From contig JADJLN010000011.1 in assembly GCA_016710115.1 (NCBI GenBank), positions 80,470 through 144,469 of the forward strand: DNA of 64,000 bases, given 5' to 3'. Source of the stretch: Saprospiraceae bacterium. GTDB lineage: Bacteria; Bacteroidota; Bacteroidia; Chitinophagales; Saprospiraceae. Within the stretch, counting starts at the first letter, position 1, and the number at the start of each line of letters is the position of its first letter. Under the pieces are notes generated by a model, which saw only the letters and a list, made by a program, of their open reading frames with translations, was not told the origin of the DNA and ran no database searches. This document shows positions 54,610-63,009 of this stretch, in pieces. A program made the translations under genes and the position numbers.

Positions 54610-55487
54610 TGATCCACAAAAAGCGCGATAAGCGCCAGGGGAAGGTAAAGGAATGAAGCATAGAGCAAGCGCCGTGCTGATCCATCATCCAGCTTCTGGT
54701 AAAATGCAAACCCGGCACGGGTGTAATGAATCCCCAACAACAGGAGCATCGCCAGGCCCAACCATCCAGTATTACCGAAACCGAAAAACAGGAACGGTAA
54801 CAAGATCAACATGCTTGCATAGATCAACGACTGCCTCGCTGTTTCCCGGGTTGGTGACCCGGTGGGTTCAGGCAACATGCGGAATCCGGCTCGACTGTAG
54901 TCCTCATGTCCCAACCAGGCGATCGCCCAGAAATGCGGAAACTGCCAGAAGAACTGGAGAGAAAAAAGCAACAACCCTTCCTGGGCCAGGATTCCTGATC
55001 CACTGACCCACCCGATGACCACAGGCATGGCGCCTGGAATTGCACCGACCAACACAGCCACAGGGTGGATACGTTTTAACGGTGTGTATACAAATGCATA
55101 CAGCAGGAAAGAAATCATGCCCAATAGTGCCGCCCACATGTTGATCGCGGCCAATGCCACGACGCCAACAAGACAACTCAATCCGGAAAACAGAACCGCT
55201 GCAGGAACACTGATGGTCCCTGTCACCAAAGGTCTGTTCTGCGTTCGTGTCATCAACCGATCGTAATCCTTTTCCAACACCTGATTCATACTGTTCGCTG
55301 CGAATGTGACGAACAGACCACCGGTGATCACCAGCAGGAGTACACTGCCCTGCATGACGTCAGCGCCAAGCAGATAGCCAAATACCGAAGAAAAAACAAC
55401 AAGCAAGGTCAACCGCAGCTTGACCAACACCGCATATTCTGCGAGTGTGGACCGAAGAAGTTGGATGGCCTGGATGGTAAATGTCAT
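54594..55487 (-). CDS. ctaB: Protoheme IX farnesyltransferase
   Basis: A 297-residue UbiA-family membrane enzyme that turns heme b into heme o, needed for a-type oxidases. SMNQVLEKDYDRLMTRTQNR (NxxDxxxD prenyl-phosphate motif), PVAVLVGAIPGAMPVVIGWV, and GHEDYSRAGFRMLP (second Asp motif) are clear. No ctaA (heme a synthase) is in the window. It lies between the COX1 and short COX3 genes, so heme synthesis is co-expressed with the oxidase. Confidence 0.93.
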   Translation of the reverse strand: MTFTIQAIQLLRSTLAEYAVLVKLRLTLLVVFSSVFGYLLGADVMQGSVLLLVITGGLFVTFAANSMNQVLEKDYDRLMTRTQNRPLVTGTISVPAAVLFSGLSCLVGVVALAAINMWAALLGMISFLLYAFVYTPLKRIHPVAVLVGAIPGAMPVVIGWVSGSGILAQEGLLLFSLQFFWQFPHFWAIAWLGHEDYSRAGFRMLPEPTGSPTRETARQSLIYASMLILLPFLFFGFGNTGWLGLAMLLLLGIHYTRAGFAFYQKLDDGSARRLLYASFLYLPLALIALFVDQWIIG

Positions 55488-55528
55488 ATTTCTGCGTACT
55501 CTTCTGAATTTAATGCTGATGAGCCTGT

Positions 55529-57373
55529 TTAATGACCGTGGTCCTTTTCACCTTCCGCTAAAGGCGCGATCTGAGGAATGAAGTCCTCGCCGTCCTTCCC
55601 GTAATCATACGGCCAACGATGGACAGCAGGTATCTTTCCTGGCCAGTTTCCGTGTGGCGCATCAATTGGAGCAGTCCATTCCAGCGTGGTGGCACCCCAT
55701 GGATTTTTCGTTTTCTGCACCTTCCCTTTGAAAATGCTGTAGAAGAAGTTGATCACGAAAAGTACCTGCAGCGCAAATACAACCATCGCGGCAATGGTGA
55801 TAAACTTGTTCATATTATCAAAATGGGCGAATGTGTCAAAGTTGTCGAAGCTGTAATACCGGCGCGGAACACCAGCCATACCCAGATAATGCATTGGCCA
55901 GAATACGGCATAAGCACCAACGAGAGTACCCCAGAAATGGACTTTGCCCAGGGTTTCATTCATAAAGCGGCCAAACATCCGCGGAAACCAATGGTAAACG
56001 CCGGCAAACATGCCAAAAAAAGCAGCGACACCCATCACAATATGGAAGTGAGCCACGACGAAATAGGTATCGTGTAATTGGATATCCAATGTCGAATTAC
56101 CGAGGAAGATACCGGTCAGTCCACCCGAGATGAACATGGAAACAAACCCGATCGCAAACAGACTGGCTGCTGTGTATCGAATATTGCCTTTATACAACGT
56201 GGTAATCCAGTTGAATACCTTAACCGCCGAAGGCACGGCAATGATCAACGTGAAGACGACAAAGAAGTTGGACAGGAACGGGTTCACACCCGACATGAAC
56301 ATATGGTGCGCCCATACGATGAATGACAGGAATCCGATAGCAAGCATGGAAAAGACCATTGCCTTGTATCCGAAGATCGGCTTTCTGGAATGCACTGCCA
56401 ATACTTCAGAAACCAATCCCATTGCCGGGAGGATAATGATGTACACTTCCGGGTGCCCCAGGAACCAGAATAAATGCTGGTAGAGGATCGGGCTACCACC
56501 GACGTTTTCAAGGGCTTGTCCACCCACAAAAATTTCACTGATGTAGAAGCTTGTTCCCAGCGTACGATCGCACATCAGGAGGAAAAAACCGGCTGCGAGG
56601 ACTGGAAATGAGAGAATACCCAGAATGGCTGTGATGAAGAATGCCCATATGGTCAGGGGCATGCGCCACATATTCATCCCTTTGGTGCGCATGTTCAAAA
56701 TGGTGGTCACATAGTTGATACCGCCTAACAAGACCGAAACGACAAAGAGCACCAGTGATAATGTCCAGAGTGTCATTCCTGCTCCTGAACCGCTGGATGC
56801 CTGTGGAAGAATACTCAAAGGCGGGTAGGCTGTCCATCCTCCGGCAAACGGGCCAGTACTGAGGAACAGCGAATAGAACATGATCACTCCTGCCAGAAAG
56901 AAGAACCAGTAGGAGAACATGTTCAACAGAGGGGAAGCCATATCCCGGGCTCCGACCTGGAAAGGAATGAGCAAATTGGAAAACGTACCCGACAATCCGG
57001 CCGTCAAGACGAAGAATACCAGGATGGTCCCGTGCATGGTCACCAGAGCATAGTAGAATTCAGGTGCAAGCGTACCGAATCCTTCTTCATTCACAGTGAT
57101 CCATTTGCCCAGAAGTGGTTTGATCCAGCTCAGGCTTTCTTCAGGAAAACCCACCTGAAGTCGGAAAATCACGGACATCAATGCACCGACCAATCCCCAG
57201 AACATCCCTGTAATGAGGAACTGCCGGGCGATGATCTTGTGATCCTGACTGAAGATATAATGCGTCAGAAAACTGGTTTGATACTTATCCCCATGATGAT
57301 GGTCATGAAAATGGTCTTCAAAACCATGTTCTTCGGTCAGGACATCCTCGTCGTATGTTCTCGTATTTGCCAT
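55529..57373 (-). CDS. ctaD: Cytochrome c oxidase subunit I (caa3-type, A1 family)
   Basis: A 614-residue catalytic subunit with twelve core helices. MHGTILVFFVLTAGLSGTFS carries a heme-binding His; FWFLGHPEVYIIILPAMGLV holds the CuB-His/Tyr pair and the glutamate of the D-channel (A1 type, E-x6-H-P-E-V-Y style); WAHHMFMSGVNPFLSNF the CuB His pair; LHDTYFVVAHFHIVMG the heme a3/a His. A C-terminal extension with TTLEWTAPIDAPHGNWPGKI is typical of the Bacteroidota/bacillus-like form. It reduces O2 to water and pumps protons. Last gene before ctaB. Confidence 0.96.
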   Translation of the reverse strand: MANTRTYDEDVLTEEHGFEDHFHDHHHGDKYQTSFLTHYIFSQDHKIIARQFLITGMFWGLVGALMSVIFRLQVGFPEESLSWIKPLLGKWITVNEEGFGTLAPEFYYALVTMHGTILVFFVLTAGLSGTFSNLLIPFQVGARDMASPLLNMFSYWFFFLAGVIMFYSLFLSTGPFAGGWTAYPPLSILPQASSGSGAGMTLWTLSLVLFVVSVLLGGINYVTTILNMRTKGMNMWRMPLTIWAFFITAILGILSFPVLAAGFFLLMCDRTLGTSFYISEIFVGGQALENVGGSPILYQHLFWFLGHPEVYIIILPAMGLVSEVLAVHSRKPIFGYKAMVFSMLAIGFLSFIVWAHHMFMSGVNPFLSNFFVVFTLIIAVPSAVKVFNWITTLYKGNIRYTAASLFAIGFVSMFISGGLTGIFLGNSTLDIQLHDTYFVVAHFHIVMGVAAFFGMFAGVYHWFPRMFGRFMNETLGKVHFWGTLVGAYAVFWPMHYLGMAGVPRRYYSFDNFDTFAHFDNMNKFITIAAMVVFALQVLFVINFFYSIFKGKVQKTKNPWGATTLEWTAPIDAPHGNWPGKIPAVHRWPYDYGKDGEDFIPQIAPLAEGEKDHGH

Positions 57374-57393
57374 AGCTACAGATCGTTCAAAAA

Positions 57394-58891
57394 TTACTTT
57401 GAAAGAATTTTAAATTCCGTGCGTCGATTCTTCGCACGATTTTCCTCGGTGTCATTCGAGACCAGAGGACGTGATTGGCCATACCCTCGGGCAATCAACC
57501 GCCCGGCTTCAATGCCCTGTCCACGCAAATAGTCTGCAACGACACCAGCACGGGATTGAGACAAGGCCTGATTTGCCGCTGCATCACCAACATTGTCCGT
57601 GTGGCCGGATATCTCAATCTGCAGACAAGCATTCTCCTTGAGTACCTGCACCCAGGTTGTCCAGCTCATATTGACTGTCCGCAGTGAGTGTTGAAGACCC
57701 GGTTTCATATTGCACATAGTTCAACGGGATCACTTTTTCAACAGAATCAGGGGCACCAAGTGCCTGTTTGACTGCCGTCGTAAAGTCGGTTTTTCGTTGT
57801 GAAATTTCCAGATCAAGCACCTGCCCTTTCAGAGGATCTTCATCACCATTGCGAATATTTCCCAGGTAATAGGACTTTTGCTGGCCAAGCCATGCTTCAT
57901 ATTCCGCTTCAGAAACAATCCGGACTACCCGGCGCATACTGAAGTGACCATTGCCGCACAACTCGGCACAAGCCAGTTCATATTCAAATGTTTCCCAACG
58001 CTGTGGACCATTCGGATCGTCCGGGTCGGAAGGCACCTGATATTCTGCATAATTGCTCAATTCCTGGCGATATTCCTCCGTCGTCTTAGTCGGAGTGAAA
58101 ATGAAATAGGTCGGAATGCCCGGAACTGCATCCATTTTCACACGAAAATGCGGGAGGTAAAAATTGTGGAGAACATCTCTGGCAGTGATTCTGACACGGA
58201 CCTTTTTACCGACGGGTAAAACAATCTCACCGGGTTGCAGGTCGTCATGGTTCTTTGGATCCGTCCAATCCTGGCCGAGTGGATTCACACCGGTAATTTT
58301 CTTGTAATCACGTGTACCCAGCATATTATCCGGGCCGGGATAGCGGAGCAACCAGTTGAACTGAACACCTGTTGCTTCAATCTCGATAAAGTCTTCGTCG
58401 TCAGCGACATCGGGCATGATCTCATTCCAGGCATCCAATCCACTGATCACCAGCAAGGTCATCACAATGGCTGGAACGAGAGTCCAGATGACTTCCAGTT
58501 TGTTGTTGTGAGAAATGAACTCTGCCTTTCTTCCCTTTCTGCCCTGGTATTTGTAGGCAAACCAGAAAAGGGCAATGTGTGTAATCACAAAAACGATCCC
58601 TGTAAAAAACAGGGTGATATCAAACAGGAAGTCAATTGATCCTCCATGTTGAGATGCTGAAGCATGGGGACCATACCCCAACATATAGTTTTTGTAGTAG
58701 ATCGCCGAATACACACATCCAACGAGGAAAACCACCAGGAAGACGAGAGATAGGATCCCGCTCCAGCGATTTGTCTCAAATTGGGTGTCTTCTTCTCCCC
58801 GGATCGAGGAGGCCAATTCGGTCACCTTTCCGATCTGGATCACCACGATCGTGATCAGGACAAGGCAGATGAGTATCAATAATGGCGTCAT
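57394..58891 (-). CDS. ctaC: Cytochrome c oxidase subunit II fused to a C-terminal OmpA-like peptidoglycan-binding domain, frameshifted
   Basis: About 499 residues after repair. COX2 part: three hydrophobic segments at residues ~1-25, ~45-70 and ~85-115 then a fourth (TLVPAIVMTLLVISGLDAW), the CuA cupredoxin domain with CAELCGNGHFSMRRV carrying the Cys, Cys, His and Met ligands. From about residue 390, NYVQYETGSSTLTADSQYEL begins an OmpA-C domain, completed by QIEISGHTDNVGDAAANQAL, SQSRAGVVADYLRGQGI, ARGYGQSRPL and ENRAKNRRTEFKIL. HTDN, SQSRA and NRRTEF are peptidoglycan-binding motifs. One extra G at a GGG near 57652 splits it; the COX2 frame stops at 57614. The join runs within one domain, so the fusion is not an artefact of adjacency. 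Confidence 0.9.
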
Positions 58892-58900
58892 TATAGTAGA

Positions 58901-60184
58901 TTATTGTACGTGGTGATGCAAACTTTCAGCCAGATATGGATCGTTCTTTGGCAGCAGTGGGGCTTTCTCCATCTGCTTGAATACAAAGAAGATAAAGAAG
59001 GCCAGGAAGCCCAGGAATGTACCTATTTCAAGCAATCCAGGGATTGTGAATCCTGCCGTAAATGAACTTGTATGATGGGCAGCTTCTGTTGCGGCAGCTT
59101 CCCCGTGATGAGCAAGAACTTCATGAGAGGTATGCAGAACCCCTGGCTTCACCATCTGGAAAAAATCCAGGAAACGACCGAGCAATACCACCAAGGCGAC
59201 AAAGAACAGTGTCCCTGCCTTCCGCTTGGTATCATTCCGCATCAGGATAAAGAACGGAACCAGGAAGTTGAGCACCAGGTTACCATAGAACAACACCGGA
59301 TACTCATTGATCCGCGTATGGAAATAGGTCGTTTCTTCCCCGACGTTGGCATACCAGATCAGCATATACTGGGAAAACCAGAGGTAGGTCCAGAAGATAC
59401 TGAAGGCAAACAGGTATTTACCCAGGTCGTGCATGTGCTCCGTCGTGACAAAAGGAAGAACACCACGGTTCTTGAGGTAGAGGACCAACATGATGGTGAT
59501 CGCAAGACAAGCCACAAACCAGCTGGCTGTCGTGTACCATGCATACATGGTACTGTACCAGTGTGCATCAACAGACATGACCCACTGCCAGATCATAGCC
59601 GCACTGGTAAACGCACCGATCGGCAGGAAGATGGCTGAATAGCGCTTGTACTTTTTATACAGGCTGAACTCGGCATCATGCCCTTCCGCATCTTCACGCA
59701 AAGACATCTTCCGCATTGGACGGGCAAACAGGAAGTACCATGTACCAACAATGAGCAGGGTACCGAAAGTATACCAGTATTTGTTCAGAAAACTCGATTT
59801 CCCCTGCAGAACGGGATCCGTGGCCACAGCTCCCTCATCAGCCCAGTGGTACAGATGATGAAAATGGCCCCACAGACCAATGATCAATACGAGCATCAGG
59901 ATGAGGCCGACCAGCAGAAACTGGGCATAAGCCTCCCAAATGCGTTTCACGACGATATACCATCCGGTATACGTGGTGGTGAATGCAGCCAGAATGAAGA
60001 GGGAGACAAATGACACTCCCGTAAAGAATACCGCATTGATCAAATAGTTTGACCAGAAGCGCGAGTGCACTGCATCATCACCCAAAAGGGTCATTACGAT
60101 ACAGAGTAGTCCCAGACCCATAAATCCGAAGAGAACATTTCTCTCCCGACCGGTCATTTTAAAAGAATGGTCTCCGCTCATCAT
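58901..60184 (-). CDS. actF: Alternative complex III subunit ActF (quinol:cytochrome c oxidoreductase)
   Basis: A 427-residue integral membrane protein with about ten helices, for example NVLFGFMGLGLLCIVMTLLG, TVLFILAAFTTTYTGWYIVV-like FILAAFTTTYTGWYIVVKRI, FGTLLIVGTWYFLFARPMRK, FSQYMLIWYANVGEETTYF and GNLVLNFLVPFFILMRND. Segment wording is typical of the NrfD-related ActF subunit, which with ActC faces the quinol. A His/acid-rich hydrophilic tail follows. It is the last act gene before cox2. Confidence 0.9.
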   Translation of the reverse strand: MMSGDHSFKMTGRERNVLFGFMGLGLLCIVMTLLGDDAVHSRFWSNYLINAVFFTGVSFVSLFILAAFTTTYTGWYIVVKRIWEAYAQFLLVGLILMLVLIIGLWGHFHHLYHWADEGAVATDPVLQGKSSFLNKYWYTFGTLLIVGTWYFLFARPMRKMSLREDAEGHDAEFSLYKKYKRYSAIFLPIGAFTSAAMIWQWVMSVDAHWYSTMYAWYTTASWFVACLAITIMLVLYLKNRGVLPFVTTEHMHDLGKYLFAFSIFWTYLWFSQYMLIWYANVGEETTYFHTRINEYPVLFYGNLVLNFLVPFFILMRNDTKRKAGTLFFVALVVLLGRFLDFFQMVKPGVLHTSHEVLAHHGEAAATEAAHHTSSFTAGFTIPGLLEIGTFLGFLAFFIFFVFKQMEKAPLLPKNDPYLAESLHHHVQ

Positions 60185-60226
60185 TTCTATCCGTGAATTA
60201 GCGTGTTGCGTGTTTGGTTTCCTAGA

Positions 60227-61021
60227 CTACTGAGCTCCTGCGGTCGTCGCAGCTGCTTCTGTTGAGGGCTCAGCAGATGTTGTTGTTTCTGTAGTTTCTC
60301 CATAGGCGATACCACGAACCTTGGCCTGCAAGGACCGGATATAGTGGATCACTTCCCAACGCTCCTGATAGGAAAGCTTGTCGCTATATCCTCCCATAAC
60401 GTTCCTGCCATACATGATACCGTGATAGAAACGGCCTTCCGACGAGGCAATAAAGTCATCAGAAACGAGGTTGGCCGGTTGGGCGGGATAAACACCACCA
60501 TCATCTCGAACCAGATACCCTGCCCCGTCGGCTTTATCCCCATGGCAGATAGCACAATAGATCGTGTACAGTTGTTGCCCTTTTTCAAGACCGGAAGCCG
60601 TGATCGGGAACGGATTGACAGTTATCTCTGCCGTGGCCCGTGTCCGTTCTTCCTCTGTATCTGCGTAATGATAGGGTACGGATCCGTTTGCTGGTGTGTA
60701 AATCGAATTCGCGTTGTATGATCCTTGCAGGATAGCGGAATTATCGGATCTGGATCCGACATATCCGCGGGCGATCGTGCCATTCACCGGGTTGCGAGGC
60801 TGACTCAGAGTCCGTCGATCAATGACACTTTCTTCGTCCCATGAATTCAGGCTGTAATCAGAATAGACATTGGCCTCAAATGCCACAGGGTGGGCCATAT
60901 CCGGGATAAACTCGTGCCCGGTGGCATCCCCTTCAGCAGGAGAACAGCCTGGCAAACTGAACAGGACCAGTGCCCCAAGAAGGAGGAACAGATTGCGTTG
61001 TAACAAGATCTTCGTATGCAT
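60227..61021 (-). CDS. actE: Alternative complex III subunit ActE, mono-heme cytochrome c lipoprotein
   Basis: A 264-residue protein: lipoprotein signal LFLLLGALVLFSLPGC, then a c-type cytochrome domain with heme motif IYCAICHGDKADGAG and, later, HGIMYGRNVMGGYSDKLSYQ with the axial Met, ending in a Thr/Ala-rich tail (ETTTSAEPSTEAAATT). ActE passes electrons from the Fe-S/heme chain toward the oxidase. The start at 61021 (MHTKILLQ) is preferred over an upstream in-frame start at 61063 that would overlap actD. Confidence 0.92.
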   Translation of the reverse strand: MHTKILLQRNLFLLLGALVLFSLPGCSPAEGDATGHEFIPDMAHPVAFEANVYSDYSLNSWDEESVIDRRTLSQPRNPVNGTIARGYVGSRSDNSAILQGSYNANSIYTPANGSVPYHYADTEEERTRATAEITVNPFPITASGLEKGQQLYTIYCAICHGDKADGAGYLVRDDGGVYPAQPANLVSDDFIASSEGRFYHGIMYGRNVMGGYSDKLSYQERWEVIHYIRSLQAKVRGIAYGETTETTTSAEPSTEAAATTAGAQ

Positions 61022-61031
61022 GAAGCCTGAT

Positions 61032-61553
61032 TTAAATCGTTTTGGTATGTACTTCACCGGCACCTGTCTTCTTGAAGAAAGCCTTCAGTGCTTCCAGATC
61101 AGCATCTGCCGTTTCAAAAGCAATACAGAATTTATCATCCGTGATCCGCTCATCCAGAATCGGATTCGATACACCCGGGCCAAGTCCGCAAACGGTATAG
61201 AATGAAACCACCATTCCAATCGCTGCAAACAAGACTGTCAACTCAAAGGTGATCGGGATAAAAGCAGGCACAGACCAGTACGGTTTGCCACCGAAAATGA
61301 TGGGCCAGTCTCGAGTAAAGACCCAGGTCATAAACCCGAATGCAGTCAGAAAGCCGAGCGATCCGAAGATAAAACCGGCGATATGCAGGCGAGATTCTTC
61401 CAGGTGCATCACCTTATCCAGTCCATGAACAGGAAATGGTGTGTACACATCCATGATATCCAGGTGTTGCGCATTGGCCTCCTGGATGGCGTGGAGGAGG
61501 TCCTCCTCATCATTGTACAGGCCGTAGAAAACTTCCTTTGTGTGTTGACTCAT
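61032..61553 (-). CDS. actD: Alternative complex III subunit ActD (DUF3341)
   Basis: A 173-residue protein: soluble N-terminal part (VFYGLYNDEEDLLHAIQEAN, HLDIMDVYTPFPVHGLDKVM), then two membrane helices (GFIFGSLGFLTAFGFMTWVF, FELTVLFAAIGMVVSFYTV) and a C-terminal soluble part. YTPFPVHGLD and the layout are diagnostic for DUF3341/ActD. It has no cofactor and is thought to be structural. Confidence 0.93.
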   Translation of the reverse strand: MSQHTKEVFYGLYNDEEDLLHAIQEANAQHLDIMDVYTPFPVHGLDKVMHLEESRLHIAGFIFGSLGFLTAFGFMTWVFTRDWPIIFGGKPYWSVPAFIPITFELTVLFAAIGMVVSFYTVCGLGPGVSNPILDERITDDKFCIAFETADADLEALKAFFKKTGAGEVHTKTI

Positions 61554-61565
61554 TGTTTCCGGCTA

Positions 61566-62981
61566 TTAATGGGCAGATTCATGAATGGCTTCCGATCCCT
61601 GAGTCCCTTTTGCACGCTCTCCAATATACTGGTCGCCAGCGGACTTCAGGATATGCTTGACCTCGGCAACTGCAACGACAGGCGCCAGACGGGTAAACAG
61701 CAGGTATAGTGTAAAAAAGATGCCGAGGGTCCCGACATAGATTCCGATCTCCACCCAGGTCGGTGTATAATAACTCCAGCTGGATGGCAGGTAGTCACGT
61801 GCCAGGGTTGTGGCAATGATGACAAAACGTTCAAACCACATTCCGATATTGACGAAAATGGACATCAGGAAGGTGATATAAATCGACCTGCGATATTTCT
61901 TAACCCAGAACAACTGCGGGGATAAGACATTACAGGCCATCATTCCAAAATAGGACCACCAGTAAATCCCCATCGCCCTGTTAAAGAAAGCAAACTGCTC
62001 ATACAGATACCCGGAATACCAGGCAATGAATAATTCAGTCAGGTACGCCACACCGACAATGGTACCGGTCAGCAGGATGACCTTGTTCATAGACTCGATG
62101 TGATTGATAGTAATGTATTGCTGCAGGTTCAGGATCTTTCGTGTAATGATCATCAGAGTTTGCACCATGGCAAACCCGGAGAAGATCGCCCCGGCGACAA
62201 AGTAGGGAGGGAAGATTGTGGTGTGCCAACCAGGAATGACAGAGGTGGCAAAGTCAAAGCTCACAATCGTATGTACAGAAAGTACCAGAGGGGTTGCCAA
62301 ACCGGCCAGAACCAGGGACAGGGCTTCCCATCGCTGCCAATGCTTGGCTGAACCTGTCCATCCGAAGGACAGCACGTTGTACAGCTTTTTGCGGAAACCG
62401 ACGGCGCGGTCTCGTACCGTGGCAAAATCGGGAACCAGACCTGTATACCAGAATAACAGGGATACCGTAAAATAGGTACTGATCGCAAACAGGTCCCAAA
62501 GCAATGGTGAATTGAAATTAACCCACAATGGTCCTCTTGTATTCGGGTAAGGGAACATAAAAAAGTCAAACCATGGACGGCCCGTATGTGTAGCCGGGAA
62601 CATGCCGGCACAGATCACCGCAAAAATGGTCATTGCCTCAGCGGCCCGGTTCACACCAGTCCGCCATTTCTGACGGAAAAGCAATAAAATGGCCGAGATC
62701 AGGGTGCCAGCATGACCGATACCGATCCACCACACAAAATTGGTGATATCATAACCCCATCCAATGGTTCTGTTCAGATTCCAGGAGCCGATACCAAACC
62801 AGATCGTCCAGGCCAGGGAAAACAACCCGAATGTCATCGTGGCTACGGACACCACAAACGCGATGATCCAGGCCAGACTGGGTGCCTTTTCCGTAGGCGC
62901 ACACAGATCCTCTGTGATATTGTGGTAGGACTTGTGCCCTTCAATCAATGGAGTACGAACGGGTGCAACAGGAGCGTGCAT
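61566..62981 (-). CDS. actC: Alternative complex III subunit ActC (NrfD/PsrC-like)
   Basis: A 471-residue membrane protein with ten helices, for example IIAFVVSVATMTFGLFSLAW, VWWIGIGHAGTLISAILLLF, PLLWDLFAISTYFTVSLLFW, GAIFSGFAMVQTLMIITRK and IFVNIGMWFERFVIIATTLA. GHAGTLISAIL and AGAIFSGFAMVQT are hallmarks of ActC, which binds menaquinol at the membrane. It follows actB by 28 bases. Confidence 0.94.
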   Translation of the reverse strand: MHAPVAPVRTPLIEGHKSYHNITEDLCAPTEKAPSLAWIIAFVVSVATMTFGLFSLAWTIWFGIGSWNLNRTIGWGYDITNFVWWIGIGHAGTLISAILLLFRQKWRTGVNRAAEAMTIFAVICAGMFPATHTGRPWFDFFMFPYPNTRGPLWVNFNSPLLWDLFAISTYFTVSLLFWYTGLVPDFATVRDRAVGFRKKLYNVLSFGWTGSAKHWQRWEALSLVLAGLATPLVLSVHTIVSFDFATSVIPGWHTTIFPPYFVAGAIFSGFAMVQTLMIITRKILNLQQYITINHIESMNKVILLTGTIVGVAYLTELFIAWYSGYLYEQFAFFNRAMGIYWWSYFGMMACNVLSPQLFWVKKYRRSIYITFLMSIFVNIGMWFERFVIIATTLARDYLPSSWSYYTPTWVEIGIYVGTLGIFFTLYLLFTRLAPVVAVAEVKHILKSAGDQYIGERAKGTQGSEAIHESAH

Positions 62982-63009
62982 ATATTCCTTGCTTTTGAAT
63001 TAAGGCAAA

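Noticed and set aside
57394..57717. Independent small OmpA-domain protein after cox2
   Set aside because: It has no signal peptide, and the domain's first strand (YVQYETGSSTLTADSQYELD) is encoded in the cox2 frame; the break is inside the domain.
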